Below are positions 14,758 to 22,710 of a stretch of 33,204 nucleotides of DNA, piece after piece. The notes under the pieces were generated by a model, which made no database searches, had not been told where the DNA came from, and saw only the letters and a program-made list of their open reading frames with translations. Origin of the DNA: CAZCBJ01 sp964496705. Lineage in GTDB: Bacteria; Chloroflexota; Anaerolineae; Anaerolineales; Anaerolineaceae. The stretch lies in the NCBI GenBank assembly GCA_964496705.1, contig CAZCBJ010000018.1, forward strand, positions 1-33,204, written 5' to 3'. The stretch's first letter is position 1, and each line of letters starts with the position of its first letter. A program made the position numbers and the translations under genes.

Positions 14758-15594
14758 TTATCCGCCCGGCTGCGCTGAAACCGGAACGCCCAGTGCGGGA
14801 TCGGCCTCAAAGATGGCGCGCAGCTCGTCAAATGACTCATCCGCGTGCAGCGTCAGCGCGGACAGACGGTCAAACAGCGCCAGGTCGCCAATCGGGCCGG
14901 GGGTGAGAAAGCCCCAGCCCCAATCCCAGGGCAGGATTTCGACCTTGTTGAGCGCCAGGAACTCGCGCACCACGTTGCCCTGGATGAAATCCAGCCCGTG
15001 CATGTCGAAGATGCCAAACTTTTCGGGGTCAGCCTGACCGGCGCGGCACATCTGGTAGGCATCGCCCGCCAGCACGAATTTGCCGGGCGGCATGTCCAGC
15101 GGGTCGAAATCCAGGCGCAGCTCCTTGCGCTGCAGTGCGTCAATCTGCGCGTCCACCCGCACCCAGCGACCCTCGCCGGCATGCCAGACCTCGCACATCC
15201 AGTGATCTTCGTAGTGACCGGGCAGGAAATAGGTTCCGAATCCGCAGCGCGCCCGTGCGGGGATGCCCTGGTGGCGCAGCAGCGCGCACAGCAATACGGA
15301 AAAATCACGGCAGTTGCCCACCTGGCGCTGTTCCAGCGGGCGCGGCTCGACCAATGGGGCGGGATTGACCTGGCGCATCACCGCCAGCTTGCGCTCCGCC
15401 TCACGCACATTGAGGGTGAACTTTTCCTCCTCGCTCAGCTTGCGCCCGTAGCGTTCAGCCCAGAAAACATGGATCAAATTGCCCTGCACCACGCGCACCA
15501 GCTCGGCGACGCCCGTTGGCAGCCCGGCCAGCAGGTCGGCTTGCGCGCCAAAATGGGTCATCACGCCGGGTAATGCATAATACTCAGAATTCAT
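14758..15594 (-). CDS. Transglutaminase-like cysteine protease/amidase domain protein
   Basis: A 278-residue cytoplasmic protein with the catalytic triad of the transglutaminase-like superfamily: C95 in VGNCRDFSVLLCALLRHQGIPARARCGFG, H131 in EDHWMCEVWH and D148 in RWVRVDAQID. The helix after the Cys, with HxGIPAR, is typical of bacterial TGase-core proteins, which act mostly as proteases or amidases. No signal peptide is visible. The C-terminal about 100 residues are not recognisable. AAAGG lies 6 bases before the ATG. Confidence 0.85.
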   Translation of the reverse strand: MNSEYYALPGVMTHFGAQADLLAGLPTGVAELVRVVQGNLIHVFWAERYGRKLSEEEKFTLNVREAERKLAVMRQVNPAPLVEPRPLEQRQVGNCRDFSVLLCALLRHQGIPARARCGFGTYFLPGHYEDHWMCEVWHAGEGRWVRVDAQIDALQRKELRLDFDPLDMPPGKFVLAGDAYQMCRAGQADPEKFGIFDMHGLDFIQGNVVREFLALNKVEILPWDWGWGFLTPGPIGDLALFDRLSALTLHADESFDELRAIFEADPALGVPVSAQPGG

Positions 15595-15637
15595 GGCAAA
15601 CCTTTCTCTACAGCAGATAGGATTTTAAGAAGGAAGG

Positions 15638-15731
15638 TGACATCGCGAGCGCAGCGATCTCCTCATTGTATCGCGAGCCATCCTCTCAAAAAGAATGTCA
15701 TCGCGAGCGCAGCGAAGCGATCTCCCTCATT
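15638..15731. repeat. REP-like palindromic elements (TCATCGCGAGCGCAGCGA type)
   Basis: Two copies of a CATCGCGAGCGCAGCGA(AGC)GATCTCC(C)TCATT element, at 15638-15667 and 15697-15731, with a fragment (TATCGCGAGCC) between them at 15669-15679. ATCGC pairs with GCGAT in each. This type of short dispersed palindrome is common between genes in environmental bacterial genomes. Confidence 0.8.
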
Positions 15732-15802
15732 GGGGTTTCTACGTGCTCTGTCACCCCCAAGTATCCCCATTCACAAGACGAAAGTCAAGGGCCAGTTTAC
15801 GG

Positions 15803-15808
15803 TAAAAT
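15803..15808 (+). promoter_or_regulatory. -10 box of a leaderless gene
   Basis: TAAAAT ends 6 bases before the ATG at 15815, so transcription would start at or next to the start codon. No Shine-Dalgarno is present. Confidence 0.4.
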
Positions 15809-15814
15809 TTCTGC

Positions 15815-16486
15815 ATGAACCTGTACACCCACCTGCTGCTGGCCTCCCGCCTGGAATCCCATCTCCAACCTGCCGACCCGCCGGATTATCTCTGGGGGGC
15901 GGTTTGCGCGGACATTCGCTATCTGGCCGGGCTGCCGCGCGACCGCACCCATCTCTCGCCGGCGCAGATTGACGTCTATCAGTGCGCCTATCCAGAATTG
16001 GAGTCCTTCCTGCGAGGCTACCGTGTGCACTGTCTGCTGGACGAGATCAACCTGGAGCATGTGCTCGGGCGGCGCTTTCCCCTGCGCCTGTTCCGCCTCA
16101 GGCAGCGCCACCTGGCGGTGATGGTGGAACTGGATGCCATTCGCAGCCTTCCGGGCGCCTTTGTGCTAAGCGGGCGGCACAATCCCGTGCTGGCCGACCT
16201 GGGGATCAGCGCCGGGCAGGCGTCCGACTTTGCCGGCCTGCTGCATCAGTACCTGGCGTCGCCGTCGATGCGCTCGGTGTTGAACGCGCTGCGCCAGTTT
16301 GGCCTGCTGGACGACGCGCGCGTCCAGGAATATTTGCGCGCCGCCACCGCCTTCGGGCGCAACTGGCTGCTGCAGCGCATTTTCTCCAGCGTGATCCGCC
16401 GCGCCGGATTGGAGCGCGCCGCGGTTGAATATGTTTTGTCCGCCTGGGACGCGCCGACGATCGCTTCAGGGGGTGATCCCGCGTGA
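15815..16486 (+). CDS. Uncharacterised helical protein, possibly metal-dependent phospholipase C-like
   Basis: A 223-residue, mostly alpha-helical protein that I do not recognise with certainty. The N-terminus (MNLYTHLLLASRLE, then DYLWGAVCADIRYLAGLPRDRTH) vaguely recalls the zinc-dependent phospholipase C fold, where an early His, an Asp after a helix and a later His bind metal. The rest contains HCLLDEINLEHV and RHNPVLADLG. There is no signal peptide. The first codon follows a TAAAAT box by 6 bases (leaderless). The 3' end overlaps the convergent exchanger gene by 21 bases. Confidence 0.7.
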   Translation: MNLYTHLLLASRLESHLQPADPPDYLWGAVCADIRYLAGLPRDRTHLSPAQIDVYQCAYPELESFLRGYRVHCLLDEINLEHVLGRRFPLRLFRLRQRHLAVMVELDAIRSLPGAFVLSGRHNPVLADLGISAGQASDFAGLLHQYLASPSMRSVLNALRQFGLLDDARVQEYLRAATAFGRNWLLQRIFSSVIRRAGLERAAVEYVLSAWDAPTIASGGDPA

Positions 16487-17452
16487 AAACAGCAGCCACA
16501 GCCCGGCAAAATAGGCCAGGATGAGCGCCAGCGCGTCGATTTCAACGATGCCCAGGCGGCGCTCCAGGCGTGCCAGGTTGCCGATCAAGCCCATGCCGGT
16601 CATCAGCATGCCGAGGATGCTGATCAGCAGGAAGGCCGGATCGATCACTGCCAGGAAGCGCCCCTGGGTATAGAACACATCCGTCAGGCCCAGGGCGAAC
16701 ATGTTGAACAGGTTGCTGCCGAACAGGTTGCCGATGGCCATGTCCACCGCGCCCAAGCGCGCGGCGGCGATGGTGGTGACCAGCTCGGGAAGCGAGGTCA
16801 CCATCGCCACCAGGGTGGTGCCGATGAAAGTGGTGCCCAGTCCGGTGCTGTCGGCAATCTGCGCGCTGCTGGACACCAGCATCGGGGTGACCACCACCAG
16901 CGCGGCGGTGGCCAGCCCAAAGCCCAACAGCCCCACCCACAGCCGCGGAAAATCGGGTGGGATTTCTTCGGCTACCGCCAGCCCACTTGCATGCGGATTG
17001 TCCTGGATCAGGCGAATGGCGATGATGTAGAACAGCAGGATGGCGATGCTGTCCACGCCCACCCAGCCCACCCGTAGGTCAATGTCAGCCAGGATGAAGA
17101 AAATCACCAGCCCGATGCTGAAGACCGCCAGGCTGCCGGTGAGAGCGTGTTTGAGGGCGGCCTTGCGCAGGATGCGCTGCTGGTTGTAGAGCAGGTCGAG
17201 GATGGCCAGCACCAGCATGTTGAACATGTTGCTGCCCAGCAGGTTGCCGGCGGCCAGGTTCGGCACGCCCTGTTTGAGCGAGCTGATCGTGGTGAGCACC
17301 TCGGGCAGCGAGGTGGCGCCGGCCATGAGCAGCACGCCGATGAACATGCCGCCCAGGCGGGTGCGGGTGGCGATCACATCGCCGTATTTGGCCAACTGGG
17401 TGGCGGCATACACGATGACCGCTGCGCTGAGGATGAATTCAATCCACACCAT
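16466..17452 (-). CDS. CaCA-family Na+/Ca2+ (cation) exchanger
   Basis: A 328-residue integral membrane protein with the two alpha-repeats that form the ion site of the Ca2+:cation antiporter superfamily: GATSLPEVLTTISSLKQG...AAGNLLGSNMFNM and VAMVTSLPELVTTIAAA...AIGNLFGSNLFNM. Each has the acidic (E) and GS-N-FN residues expected. About ten hydrophobic segments are present, as in YrbG-like bacterial members. The transported ion is not certain (Ca2+, Na+, K+ or H+). A PII-like gene ends 36 bases upstream on the same strand and is likely co-transcribed. The 3' end overlaps the convergent gene by 21 bases. Confidence 0.9.
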   Translation of the reverse strand: MVWIEFILSAAVIVYAATQLAKYGDVIATRTRLGGMFIGVLLMAGATSLPEVLTTISSLKQGVPNLAAGNLLGSNMFNMLVLAILDLLYNQQRILRKAALKHALTGSLAVFSIGLVIFFILADIDLRVGWVGVDSIAILLFYIIAIRLIQDNPHASGLAVAEEIPPDFPRLWVGLLGFGLATAALVVVTPMLVSSSAQIADSTGLGTTFIGTTLVAMVTSLPELVTTIAAARLGAVDMAIGNLFGSNLFNMFALGLTDVFYTQGRFLAVIDPAFLLISILGMLMTGMGLIGNLARLERRLGIVEIDALALILAYFAGLWLLFSRGITP

Positions 17453-17488
17453 GCTTCACTTGTCCAATCGTTGAGGGGCTGCCGGGGT

Positions 17489-17815
17489 CTAGTTGGGCAG
17501 CCCTTTGACAAAACCGAGCGGCCAGGCAGCCATGATGCCGGTGTTGGGGTTTTCGAGGTCGCCGACCACCCGTTCCACGGCTTCCAGGCACTGGCGTGCG
17601 GCGGCTTCGTCGGGGACGATGCTGAAGACGGCATAGTTGCCTTCCTCCAGCATGGCAGACCCCAGGGCGTAGCGCATGGGCATATGCACCCTGTGCCGGC
17701 GGTGCAGCCCGGTGCTCTCGATGATTGTGGCGCCGTTGATCCCCAGATCATGCCAGGCCGCCAGCACATCATCCAGGTGTTCCACATTGTCCAAAACCAG
17801 AAATACCATGTACAC
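17489..17815 (-). CDS. Small PII-like protein upstream of the cation exchanger
   Basis: A 108-residue protein whose pattern fits a ferredoxin-like PII/PII-like fold: a first strand MVFLVLDN, a helix (VEHLDDVLAAWHDLGI), then GATIIESTGLHRR (PII-like strand 2), a variable T-loop-like stretch (HRVHMPMRYALGSAMLEE), strand YAVFSIVPDEAA with a following helix, and a final short strand region (NTGIMAAWPLGFVKG). PII-like proteins often sit next to, and regulate, transporters. The canonical T-loop uridylylation Tyr is not evident, and the bound effector cannot be told. The GTG at 17815 has AAGGAGG 6 bases upstream; an ATG at 17809 is the alternative. The Shine-Dalgarno lies in the loop of a GCACC/GGTGC hairpin. 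Confidence 0.65.
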   Translation of the reverse strand: MYMVFLVLDNVEHLDDVLAAWHDLGINGATIIESTGLHRRHRVHMPMRYALGSAMLEEGNYAVFSIVPDEAAARQCLEAVERVVGDLENPNTGIMAAWPLGFVKGLPN

Positions 17816-17840
17816 AACGCACCTCCTTCGGGGTGCCTAA

Positions 17841-17869
17841 TTGTACCCGATAAATGATGGGAGTATAAT
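17841..17869 (+). promoter_or_regulatory. Promoter of the HisN-like phosphatase gene
   Basis: TTGTAC (17841-17846), 17-base spacer, perfect TATAAT (17864-17869), followed by AGGGAG (17876-17881) 8 bases before the ATG at 17890. Confidence 0.6.
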
Positions 17870-17889
17870 ACCTTTAGGGAGTCGAACAA

Positions 17890-18675
17890 ATGAGCGAAAA
17901 CAACCGCGCCTACCTTGAATTTCTGACGCAGACCGCCTACCTGGCCGGGCGGGCAACATTGGCCCATTTCCAGAGCGGCGTGCAGGCGGCCTTCAAAGCC
18001 GACAACAGCCCGGTGACCATCGCCGACCGCCAGGCTGAGGAATTGATCCGCGCGCGCATCGAGGTCAGCTTCCCCGGCGACGCCATCGTGGGCGAGGAGT
18101 TCGGGCTCAAGGAGAGCGCGGGTGCCAGCCGGCGCTGGATCATTGACCCGATTGACGGCACCAAGTCGTTCCTGCGTGGCATCCCGCTCTACGCGGTGTT
18201 GATCGGGCTGGAGGTGGACGGGCGGGTGGTGGCGGGGGCGGCTTATTACCCGGCGATGGACGAGATGCTGGCGGCGGCGGATGGCGAGGGCTGCTGGTGG
18301 AACGGGCGGCGGGCGCGCGTTTCCAGCGTGCCGCGCCTCAGCGAGGCGTGGATCTCCAGCACTGACTCGGCCAGTTTCGACCGCCGCGGGCGGCGCGAGG
18401 CCTGGCAGCGCCTGATGCGCGCAGCTTACTTCCGCGGCGGTTGGGGGGATGCCTACGGTTACCTGCTGGTGGCCACCGGGCGCGCCGAGGTGATGCTCGA
18501 CCCGGTGATGGCTGTCTGGGATTGCGGGCCTTTCCCGCCCATCTTCCGCGAGGCGGGCGGCTATTTCGGCGACTGGCAGGGCAACGAGGGGATTTACGCC
18601 GGCCAGGCGCTGGCCACCACCGCCGCGCTCAAGGACGAGGTGGTGGCGCTGCTGGCGGAAAGCGGGGCAAAATAA
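17890..18675 (+). CDS. Inositol monophosphatase-family phosphatase (HisN-like)
   Basis: A 261-residue FIG-superfamily phosphatase. The metal-binding motifs are GEEFG (first Glu), WIIDPIDGTKSFLRG (DPIDGT) and the late LDPVMAVWDCGPFPPIFREAGG (WDxxP/A..EAGG). The long spacer and the LLVATGRAEVMLDPVMAVWD wording resemble HisN-type histidinol-phosphatases more than classical SuhB, but specificity within this family is difficult to call. The substrate could be histidinol phosphate, inositol phosphate or another phosphate ester. It is divergent from the PII-like gene. Confidence 0.87.
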   Translation: MSENNRAYLEFLTQTAYLAGRATLAHFQSGVQAAFKADNSPVTIADRQAEELIRARIEVSFPGDAIVGEEFGLKESAGASRRWIIDPIDGTKSFLRGIPLYAVLIGLEVDGRVVAGAAYYPAMDEMLAAADGEGCWWNGRRARVSSVPRLSEAWISSTDSASFDRRGRREAWQRLMRAAYFRGGWGDAYGYLLVATGRAEVMLDPVMAVWDCGPFPPIFREAGGYFGDWQGNEGIYAGQALATTAALKDEVVALLAESGAK

Positions 18676-18737
18676 GATTTACCTCAGACAAAGCCTCAAG
18701 CGAACCCCAACACTTCAACCCACGCCGTCTGGGTAGA

Positions 18738-18810
18738 GGCGGGTCTGGGTGATGGATGGGTTGGGTGGCTTCTGGCACAGACCCGCCGCTGCTGGTTGGC
18801 TCAACCCAGC
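18738..18810. repeat. Inverted repeat and REP-like sequence in the gap after hisN-like gene
   Basis: GGCGGGTCTG (18738-18747) and CAGACCCGCC (18778-18787) form a perfect 10-bp inverted repeat with a 30-base loop containing GGGTTGGGT. Next to it GCTCAACCCAGC (18799-18810) is one base from the GCTCAACCCAAC element repeated at 20549 and 20652. The rest of the 18676-18831 gap holds nothing recognisable. Confidence 0.75.
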
Positions 18811-18831
18811 CTGCCCGACGGCTGAAAAACG

Positions 18832-19275
18832 CTATTCTGAATCAGCCACCTCGGCGGAGAGAGATGGGCGCACCTGATACTGCCCACGCTTTTTGGGTTG
18901 GGTCTCGGCGGGCGATACCATCTGCCCGCCGACCATGTAGGCCAGCGCGGTGCTGACGTACTGGTTCAGGCTGATGCCCTGCGCCTCGGCTTCCTTCACC
19001 AGCCGGCGGTGCAGCCAGCGCGGGGTGCGCACGATGAACTTGCCGCTGTATTCATCCTCCTCGACCGGTTCCGGGATGGGTTTGCCGTCTTCCAGCGCCA
19101 CCTCAATCCAATCCTGCATGGCTTCCTGGATCATAGCCAGCGCTTCCTCGGCGCTGTCGCCCTGGCTCATGCAGCCGGGCAACTCTTTGACCCGCACAAA
19201 CCATCCATCTTCCGCGTCGTTGCGCAGCTCGATGGTGTAAGGCAACTTCATATACTCTTCGATCGATTTTCCCAT
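18832..19275 (-). CDS. hicB: HicB-family antitoxin
   Basis: A 147-residue protein with the HicB fold: YTIELRNDAEDGWFVRVKELPGCMSQGDSAEEAL at the N-terminus (degenerate RNase H-like domain), followed by IPEPVEEDEYSGKFIVRTPRWLHRRLVKEAEAQGISLNQYVSTALAYMV, a ribbon-helix-helix DNA-binding domain. HicB proteins neutralise the HicA RNase and repress the operon. The 30-residue charged C-terminal tail is not conserved. The gene follows hicA by 8 bases, so the pair is co-transcribed in the usual hicA-hicB order. Confidence 0.9.
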   Translation of the reverse strand: MGKSIEEYMKLPYTIELRNDAEDGWFVRVKELPGCMSQGDSAEEALAMIQEAMQDWIEVALEDGKPIPEPVEEDEYSGKFIVRTPRWLHRRLVKEAEAQGISLNQYVSTALAYMVGGQMVSPAETQPKKRGQYQVRPSLSAEVADSE

Positions 19276-19283
19276 ATTACCCT

Positions 19284-19526
19284 CTAGTCATCATTTTCAT
19301 GAGGGAATAACTCATCCAATATCTCAATGACTTCGATGACCGCGTTGCGGTGGATGAAGTGCTTATCTCGACGAATGGTGATCGTATATTTCCCATAGGT
19401 GAACACATAGTGTTTTTTACTGCGCTGAGTAAAGCCATAACCAATCAGCAGGTTATCTATTTCCTCAAAGCGGACATTTTTTGGATTTCGCCGCAATCGC
19501 TCTCTAAGCTTGGCTCGTTGGCTCAT
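19284..19526 (-). CDS. hicA: HicA-like mRNA interferase toxin
   Basis: An 80-residue basic protein immediately upstream of hicB. The FEEIDNLLIGYGFTQRSKKHYVFTYGKYTITIRR core resembles the dsRBD-like HicA fold, with the His of KHYVF at the place of the conserved catalytic His, but the classical GSHxxF wording is diverged. HicA toxins cleave mRNA. The ATG at 19526 sits close behind its promoter (short leader). Context, next to a clear hicB, raises the confidence; the gene could also be a degenerate toxin. Confidence 0.72.
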   Translation of the reverse strand: MSQRAKLRERLRRNPKNVRFEEIDNLLIGYGFTQRSKKHYVFTYGKYTITIRRDKHFIHRNAVIEVIEILDELFPHENDD

Positions 19527-19538
19527 GTCATCCCCATC

Positions 19539-19567
19539 ATGATATCATATATAGTATCATTTGTCAA
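19539..19567 (-). promoter_or_regulatory. hicA promoter with overlapping palindromic operator
   Basis: Minus strand TTGACA (19567-19562), a 17-base spacer, TATCAT (19544-19539). The palindrome ATGATATCAT (19539-19548) and the inverted TATCAT (19555-19560) overlap the -10 and spacer, giving a good HicB operator. The -35 lies within the last codons of the upstream isomerase gene, whose stop codon (19557-19559) is inside the promoter. Confidence 0.65.
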
Positions 19568-20456
19568 GCTGCGCGACCAACTGCATCAACCGCTTCCCAT
19601 ATTCCACATAGGTGGCGTACTGGATTTCCTCCGGGGACTGCACCGCGTCGTCGTGATAAACCAGCGCCATGTGCGGCTCGATCGACAGCGCCCCATCGTA
19701 ACCGCTGCCCAGCAGGTCCTGCAGGATGCGCTGCACCTCGCCGTGCCCCTCACCGGGATAGGTGTGCTGCATCTCGGGGAAAATCCAGCCGGTTTCCTCT
19801 AGAAAGATACAGTCTTTGACGTGCACGCGCTCGATGAACGGGCGCACATGGCTGTAGAACTCCCAGGAGCTTTGTTTACGGTAAGGCGGCTCGCCGATGC
19901 GCCGGTCGGTGCCGACCGGGTTGCCGGTGTCGAACACCAGCCGCAGGTTGGGCGAGTTCACCGCCTCGAGCATTTTCAAGGTGTGCAGGTGCGACATCCC
20001 GCCGTAGTTCATGCAGTTTTCGTGCAGATACAACACGCCGCCCTCTTCACAGACCCGCACCAGCCGCTGCAGCCTGTCAAAGATGATCTTCTCCAGCGCG
20101 GGGCTGTCGGGGGTTTCATCGCGCACCACCGCGAAGCTCATCCCGCGGATCATGCGGCAGCCCAGGCGCTGCATGCGCGGCACGGCGCGCTGGAGCGCCG
20201 CCAGGCTGTCGGTAAAATCTTGCTCATCGCGCGGGTCTTTGCTCCAATTGGCCACCGCGCTGCCAAAGCAGTCCACGCGCACGCCGCCATCGGCCATCTT
20301 TTTACAGACTGCGTCGAACTCGGCGTCGCTGAGATCGGTCAGGTTCACCCCGTCCACATTGCGCGCTTCAATGGCGTTCCAGCCAAGCTCTCGGGTGGCC
20401 TGAATCTGGATGTCAATGGAAGCCCCGGCTTCGTCGGCAAATCCGGAATAGTACAT
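19557..20456 (-). CDS. Sugar isomerase/epimerase-like TIM barrel (AP endonuclease family 2)
   Basis: A 299-residue protein of the xylose isomerase-like TIM-barrel family. Metal ligands visible are the Glu in YLHENCMN, the Asp in VFDTGNPVG, the His in HVKDC and the Glu in SIEPH. Members include isomerases, epimerases, dehydratases and lyases that act on (keto-)sugars. AGAGGAG lies 6 bases before the ATG. It follows the other isomerase gene after a 214-base gap containing REP-like elements, so it may not be in the same transcript. The 3' end holds the hicA promoter. Confidence 0.88.
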   Translation of the reverse strand: MYYSGFADEAGASIDIQIQATRELGWNAIEARNVDGVNLTDLSDAEFDAVCKKMADGGVRVDCFGSAVANWSKDPRDEQDFTDSLAALQRAVPRMQRLGCRMIRGMSFAVVRDETPDSPALEKIIFDRLQRLVRVCEEGGVLYLHENCMNYGGMSHLHTLKMLEAVNSPNLRLVFDTGNPVGTDRRIGEPPYRKQSSWEFYSHVRPFIERVHVKDCIFLEETGWIFPEMQHTYPGEGHGEVQRILQDLLGSGYDGALSIEPHMALVYHDDAVQSPEEIQYATYVEYGKRLMQLVAQLDK

Positions 20457-20501
20457 GGAATTCTCCTCTTGCTCCTATCCCCACCCCAATCTCGCATCTG
20501 C

Positions 20502-20663
20502 GTTGGGTTGAGCTTCACAGCCTTCCAGAATAAATCGTCTCAAGGTTCGCTCAACCCAACCTACCTGACTTTGCGTCTTTGCGGCTTTGCGTGAGATCCA
20601 TATCGTTGGATTTCGCTGAACACCTGAAAAATGGAACATCACGCTTGACTCGCTCAACCCAAC
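20502..20663. repeat. REP-like element: GTTGGGTTGAGC / GCTCAACCCAAC
   Basis: GTTGGGTTGAGC (20502-20513) and GCTCAACCCAAC (20549-20560) form a perfect 12-bp inverted repeat, and a second GCTCAACCCAAC lies at 20652-20663. This fills the 214-base gap between two isomerase genes; nothing else was recognised there. The same element, with one change, is in the gap at 18799. Confidence 0.85.
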
Positions 20664-20670
20664 TATCTGG

Positions 20671-21498
20671 CTACACATCCAGCGTTTTCGCCCAGCGGGC
20701 ATAGGCGGCGAAAGCCTCTTCCGGATCGGGCAGGTTGGGGATCCAGCGCTTTTCGTGTTCAAAGACCAGCCAGCCGTCGTAGCCAATCTGCTTCAGCAGG
20801 CTCACCGCCTCGGCCAGCGGGAGCTGCCCCTGGCCGGGGAACACGTAGCGCCAGCCGTCCGCCATCGCCAGCGGGTCATCGGGCTGATAAACGGCGTCCT
20901 TGATGTGGGTATAGCCGATGCGCGCGCCGATGGCCGCCACCGTCTCGGCGGGGGTTTCGCCGCCCACGCGCGGGGTGTGGCCCATGTCCCACAGCGCGCC
21001 GAAAGCCGGATTGGCAATCACGTCCAACAGCAGGCGGCAGTCCTGCGAGTGGATCCACAGGTCGTGGGTCTCGAACAACCAGTGCAGGTCGCTTGCGCCG
21101 TCCAACGCCAGGATTTGCTCGATCATGTCCCGCCCGACCAGCGCCAGTTCGGCGCGGGTGTTCGCTTCCAGGTCGCCGCCGCCGAAGATGCGCACGTTGT
21201 GACATTCCAGCGCTTTCGCCGCGGCGATGGTGCGCTTGGCCTCGTCGAGGTTGTCCCAGCGCCGGTCGCGCACGCACACCGTGATGCTCGAGCTGATCCC
21301 GCTGACCTGCAGCCCGGCGTCCTTGAACTGCCGCAGGGTGGGCCCGGCATGCGTGGAAAATTCGGGCAGGGTGGTGATGTCCAGCGTGTCGAGGTAGCCG
21401 CGCAAGTCGACCCCGTCGTAACCGTATTCGCGGCCGCGCGCGCAGATGGTCTGCAAATCCCAGTCCGGGCAGCCCAGGGTGGTGAAGCTGATCTTCAT
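20671..21498 (-). CDS. Sugar isomerase/epimerase-like TIM barrel
   Basis: A 275-residue xylose isomerase-like TIM-barrel protein. Ligand motifs are LFETHDLW, ALWDMGHTPR, YTHIKDAV and VFEHEKRW. The start follows GGAGG by 6 bases and overlaps the stop codon of the Gfo/Idh gene (ATGA), so translation is coupled. Acting after an NAD-dependent sugar dehydrogenase, it may isomerise, epimerise or cleave an oxidised sugar. Confidence 0.88.
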   Translation of the reverse strand: MKISFTTLGCPDWDLQTICARGREYGYDGVDLRGYLDTLDITTLPEFSTHAGPTLRQFKDAGLQVSGISSSITVCVRDRRWDNLDEAKRTIAAAKALECHNVRIFGGGDLEANTRAELALVGRDMIEQILALDGASDLHWLFETHDLWIHSQDCRLLLDVIANPAFGALWDMGHTPRVGGETPAETVAAIGARIGYTHIKDAVYQPDDPLAMADGWRYVFPGQGQLPLAEAVSLLKQIGYDGWLVFEHEKRWIPNLPDPEEAFAAYARWAKTLDV

Positions 21499-22688
21499 TT
21501 CCGACCTCCCGGGATGTTGAACGAATTATTGATGTTCTCCGGCGCGGCTTCCTGCACCGTCTTTTGGAAGGTGGAGGCGCGGGCGCGCTTGCGGATCTGC
21601 GCTGCGTACCCGGCGTCGTCAAAGGGCAGCTCCACCGGGCGCCCCAGGAAGGTGGCGTACATCATCGCGTTGCCAATCATCAACGAGCGGATGCCCTCCG
21701 GGGCGGGGGCGATAAGCGGCTCGCCGGACAGGATGGCGTTGGCGAAGTTCTCCAGCACGATGCGGTGACCGGGCTGGTCGTGATGCTGGTAGGGGATTTC
21801 CTCCTCTTCGCCGGGGGCGCGATCCCACATGCTGGGCGAATTGCGGATGAACTCCAGCATGGAACCTTCATTGCGGAAGAAGGTCAGTCTGCCGTTCTCG
21901 AAGGTCAGCTTGCCTTTCTCGCCGACAATCTCCAGGCGGTTGGTGCCGGGCGATTCGGCGGTGGTGGTGACGAAATGGCCGACCATGCCGTTCTCATACT
22001 CAAAAAAGCCGGTGACCTCGTCCTCCACCTCAATGTCATGGTACTTGCCGATGGCGGCATGTCCGCTGACCCGCTTGGGCACGCCGACGAACCACTGGAA
22101 CAGGTCCAGGTTATGCGGGCATTGGTTGAGCAGCACGCCGCCGCCCTCGCCCTTCCAGGTGGCGCGCCAGCCGCCGTTGTTGAAATAGGTTTGCGAGCGG
22201 AACCAATCGGTGATCAACCAGGTGGTGCGCACCAACCTGCCCAGCTCGCCGTCTTCGATCATGGCTTTGATCTTTTGCCAGAAACCGTAAGTGCGCTGCT
22301 GGAACATGATGGCGAATTGCAGGTCGGGCTTTTGCATTTTGGCCGCTTCATAAACGGCGATCATCTTGCGCCCGTCCAGCGTGTGCACGGCCAGCGGTTT
22401 TTCGGTCAGCACGTGGATGCCGCGCTGCATGGCTTCGATGCTGATCGGGGTGTGGAAGTAATGCGGCGTGGCGATCACCACCGCCTCGGCACCGGATTTG
22501 TCCAGCATTTTGCGGTAGTTGTAAAAGGGCTTGGCCCCGCTGTCAGCCGCAGCCTGATCGGCGCGCTCCTTGATGATGTCGCACACCGCCACCAACTCGG
22601 CGTTGGGCAGGTTGGGGATTTCGGCTACGTGGCTGCTGCCCATCACGCCCGCGCCAATGACTGCCATTTTCACTTTTCTGTGGTTCAT
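21495..22688 (-). CDS. Gfo/Idh/MocA-family NAD(P)-dependent oxidoreductase
   Basis: A 397-residue sugar dehydrogenase-like enzyme. The Rossmann motif is VIGAGVMGSSH (residues about 10-20), and the catalytic EKPLA signature is at 96-100. The C-terminal beta-sheet domain contains GGWRATWKGEGGGVLLNQCPHNLDLFQW, which carries the typical family D/H residues. Family members oxidise sugars, inositols or amino sugars using NAD(P). Start at 22688 is preferred over the ORF start upstream, because GAGG lies about 5 bases before it and the family N-terminus begins there. It follows the sulfatase gene by 22 bases. Confidence 0.92.
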   Translation of the reverse strand: MNHRKVKMAVIGAGVMGSSHVAEIPNLPNAELVAVCDIIKERADQAAADSGAKPFYNYRKMLDKSGAEAVVIATPHYFHTPISIEAMQRGIHVLTEKPLAVHTLDGRKMIAVYEAAKMQKPDLQFAIMFQQRTYGFWQKIKAMIEDGELGRLVRTTWLITDWFRSQTYFNNGGWRATWKGEGGGVLLNQCPHNLDLFQWFVGVPKRVSGHAAIGKYHDIEVEDEVTGFFEYENGMVGHFVTTTAESPGTNRLEIVGEKGKLTFENGRLTFFRNEGSMLEFIRNSPSMWDRAPGEEEEIPYQHHDQPGHRIVLENFANAILSGEPLIAPAPEGIRSLMIGNAMMYATFLGRPVELPFDDAGYAAQIRKRARASTFQKTVQEAAPENINNSFNIPGGRK

Positions 22689-22710
22689 CGTACCTCGCAA
22701 GATATGGGAT

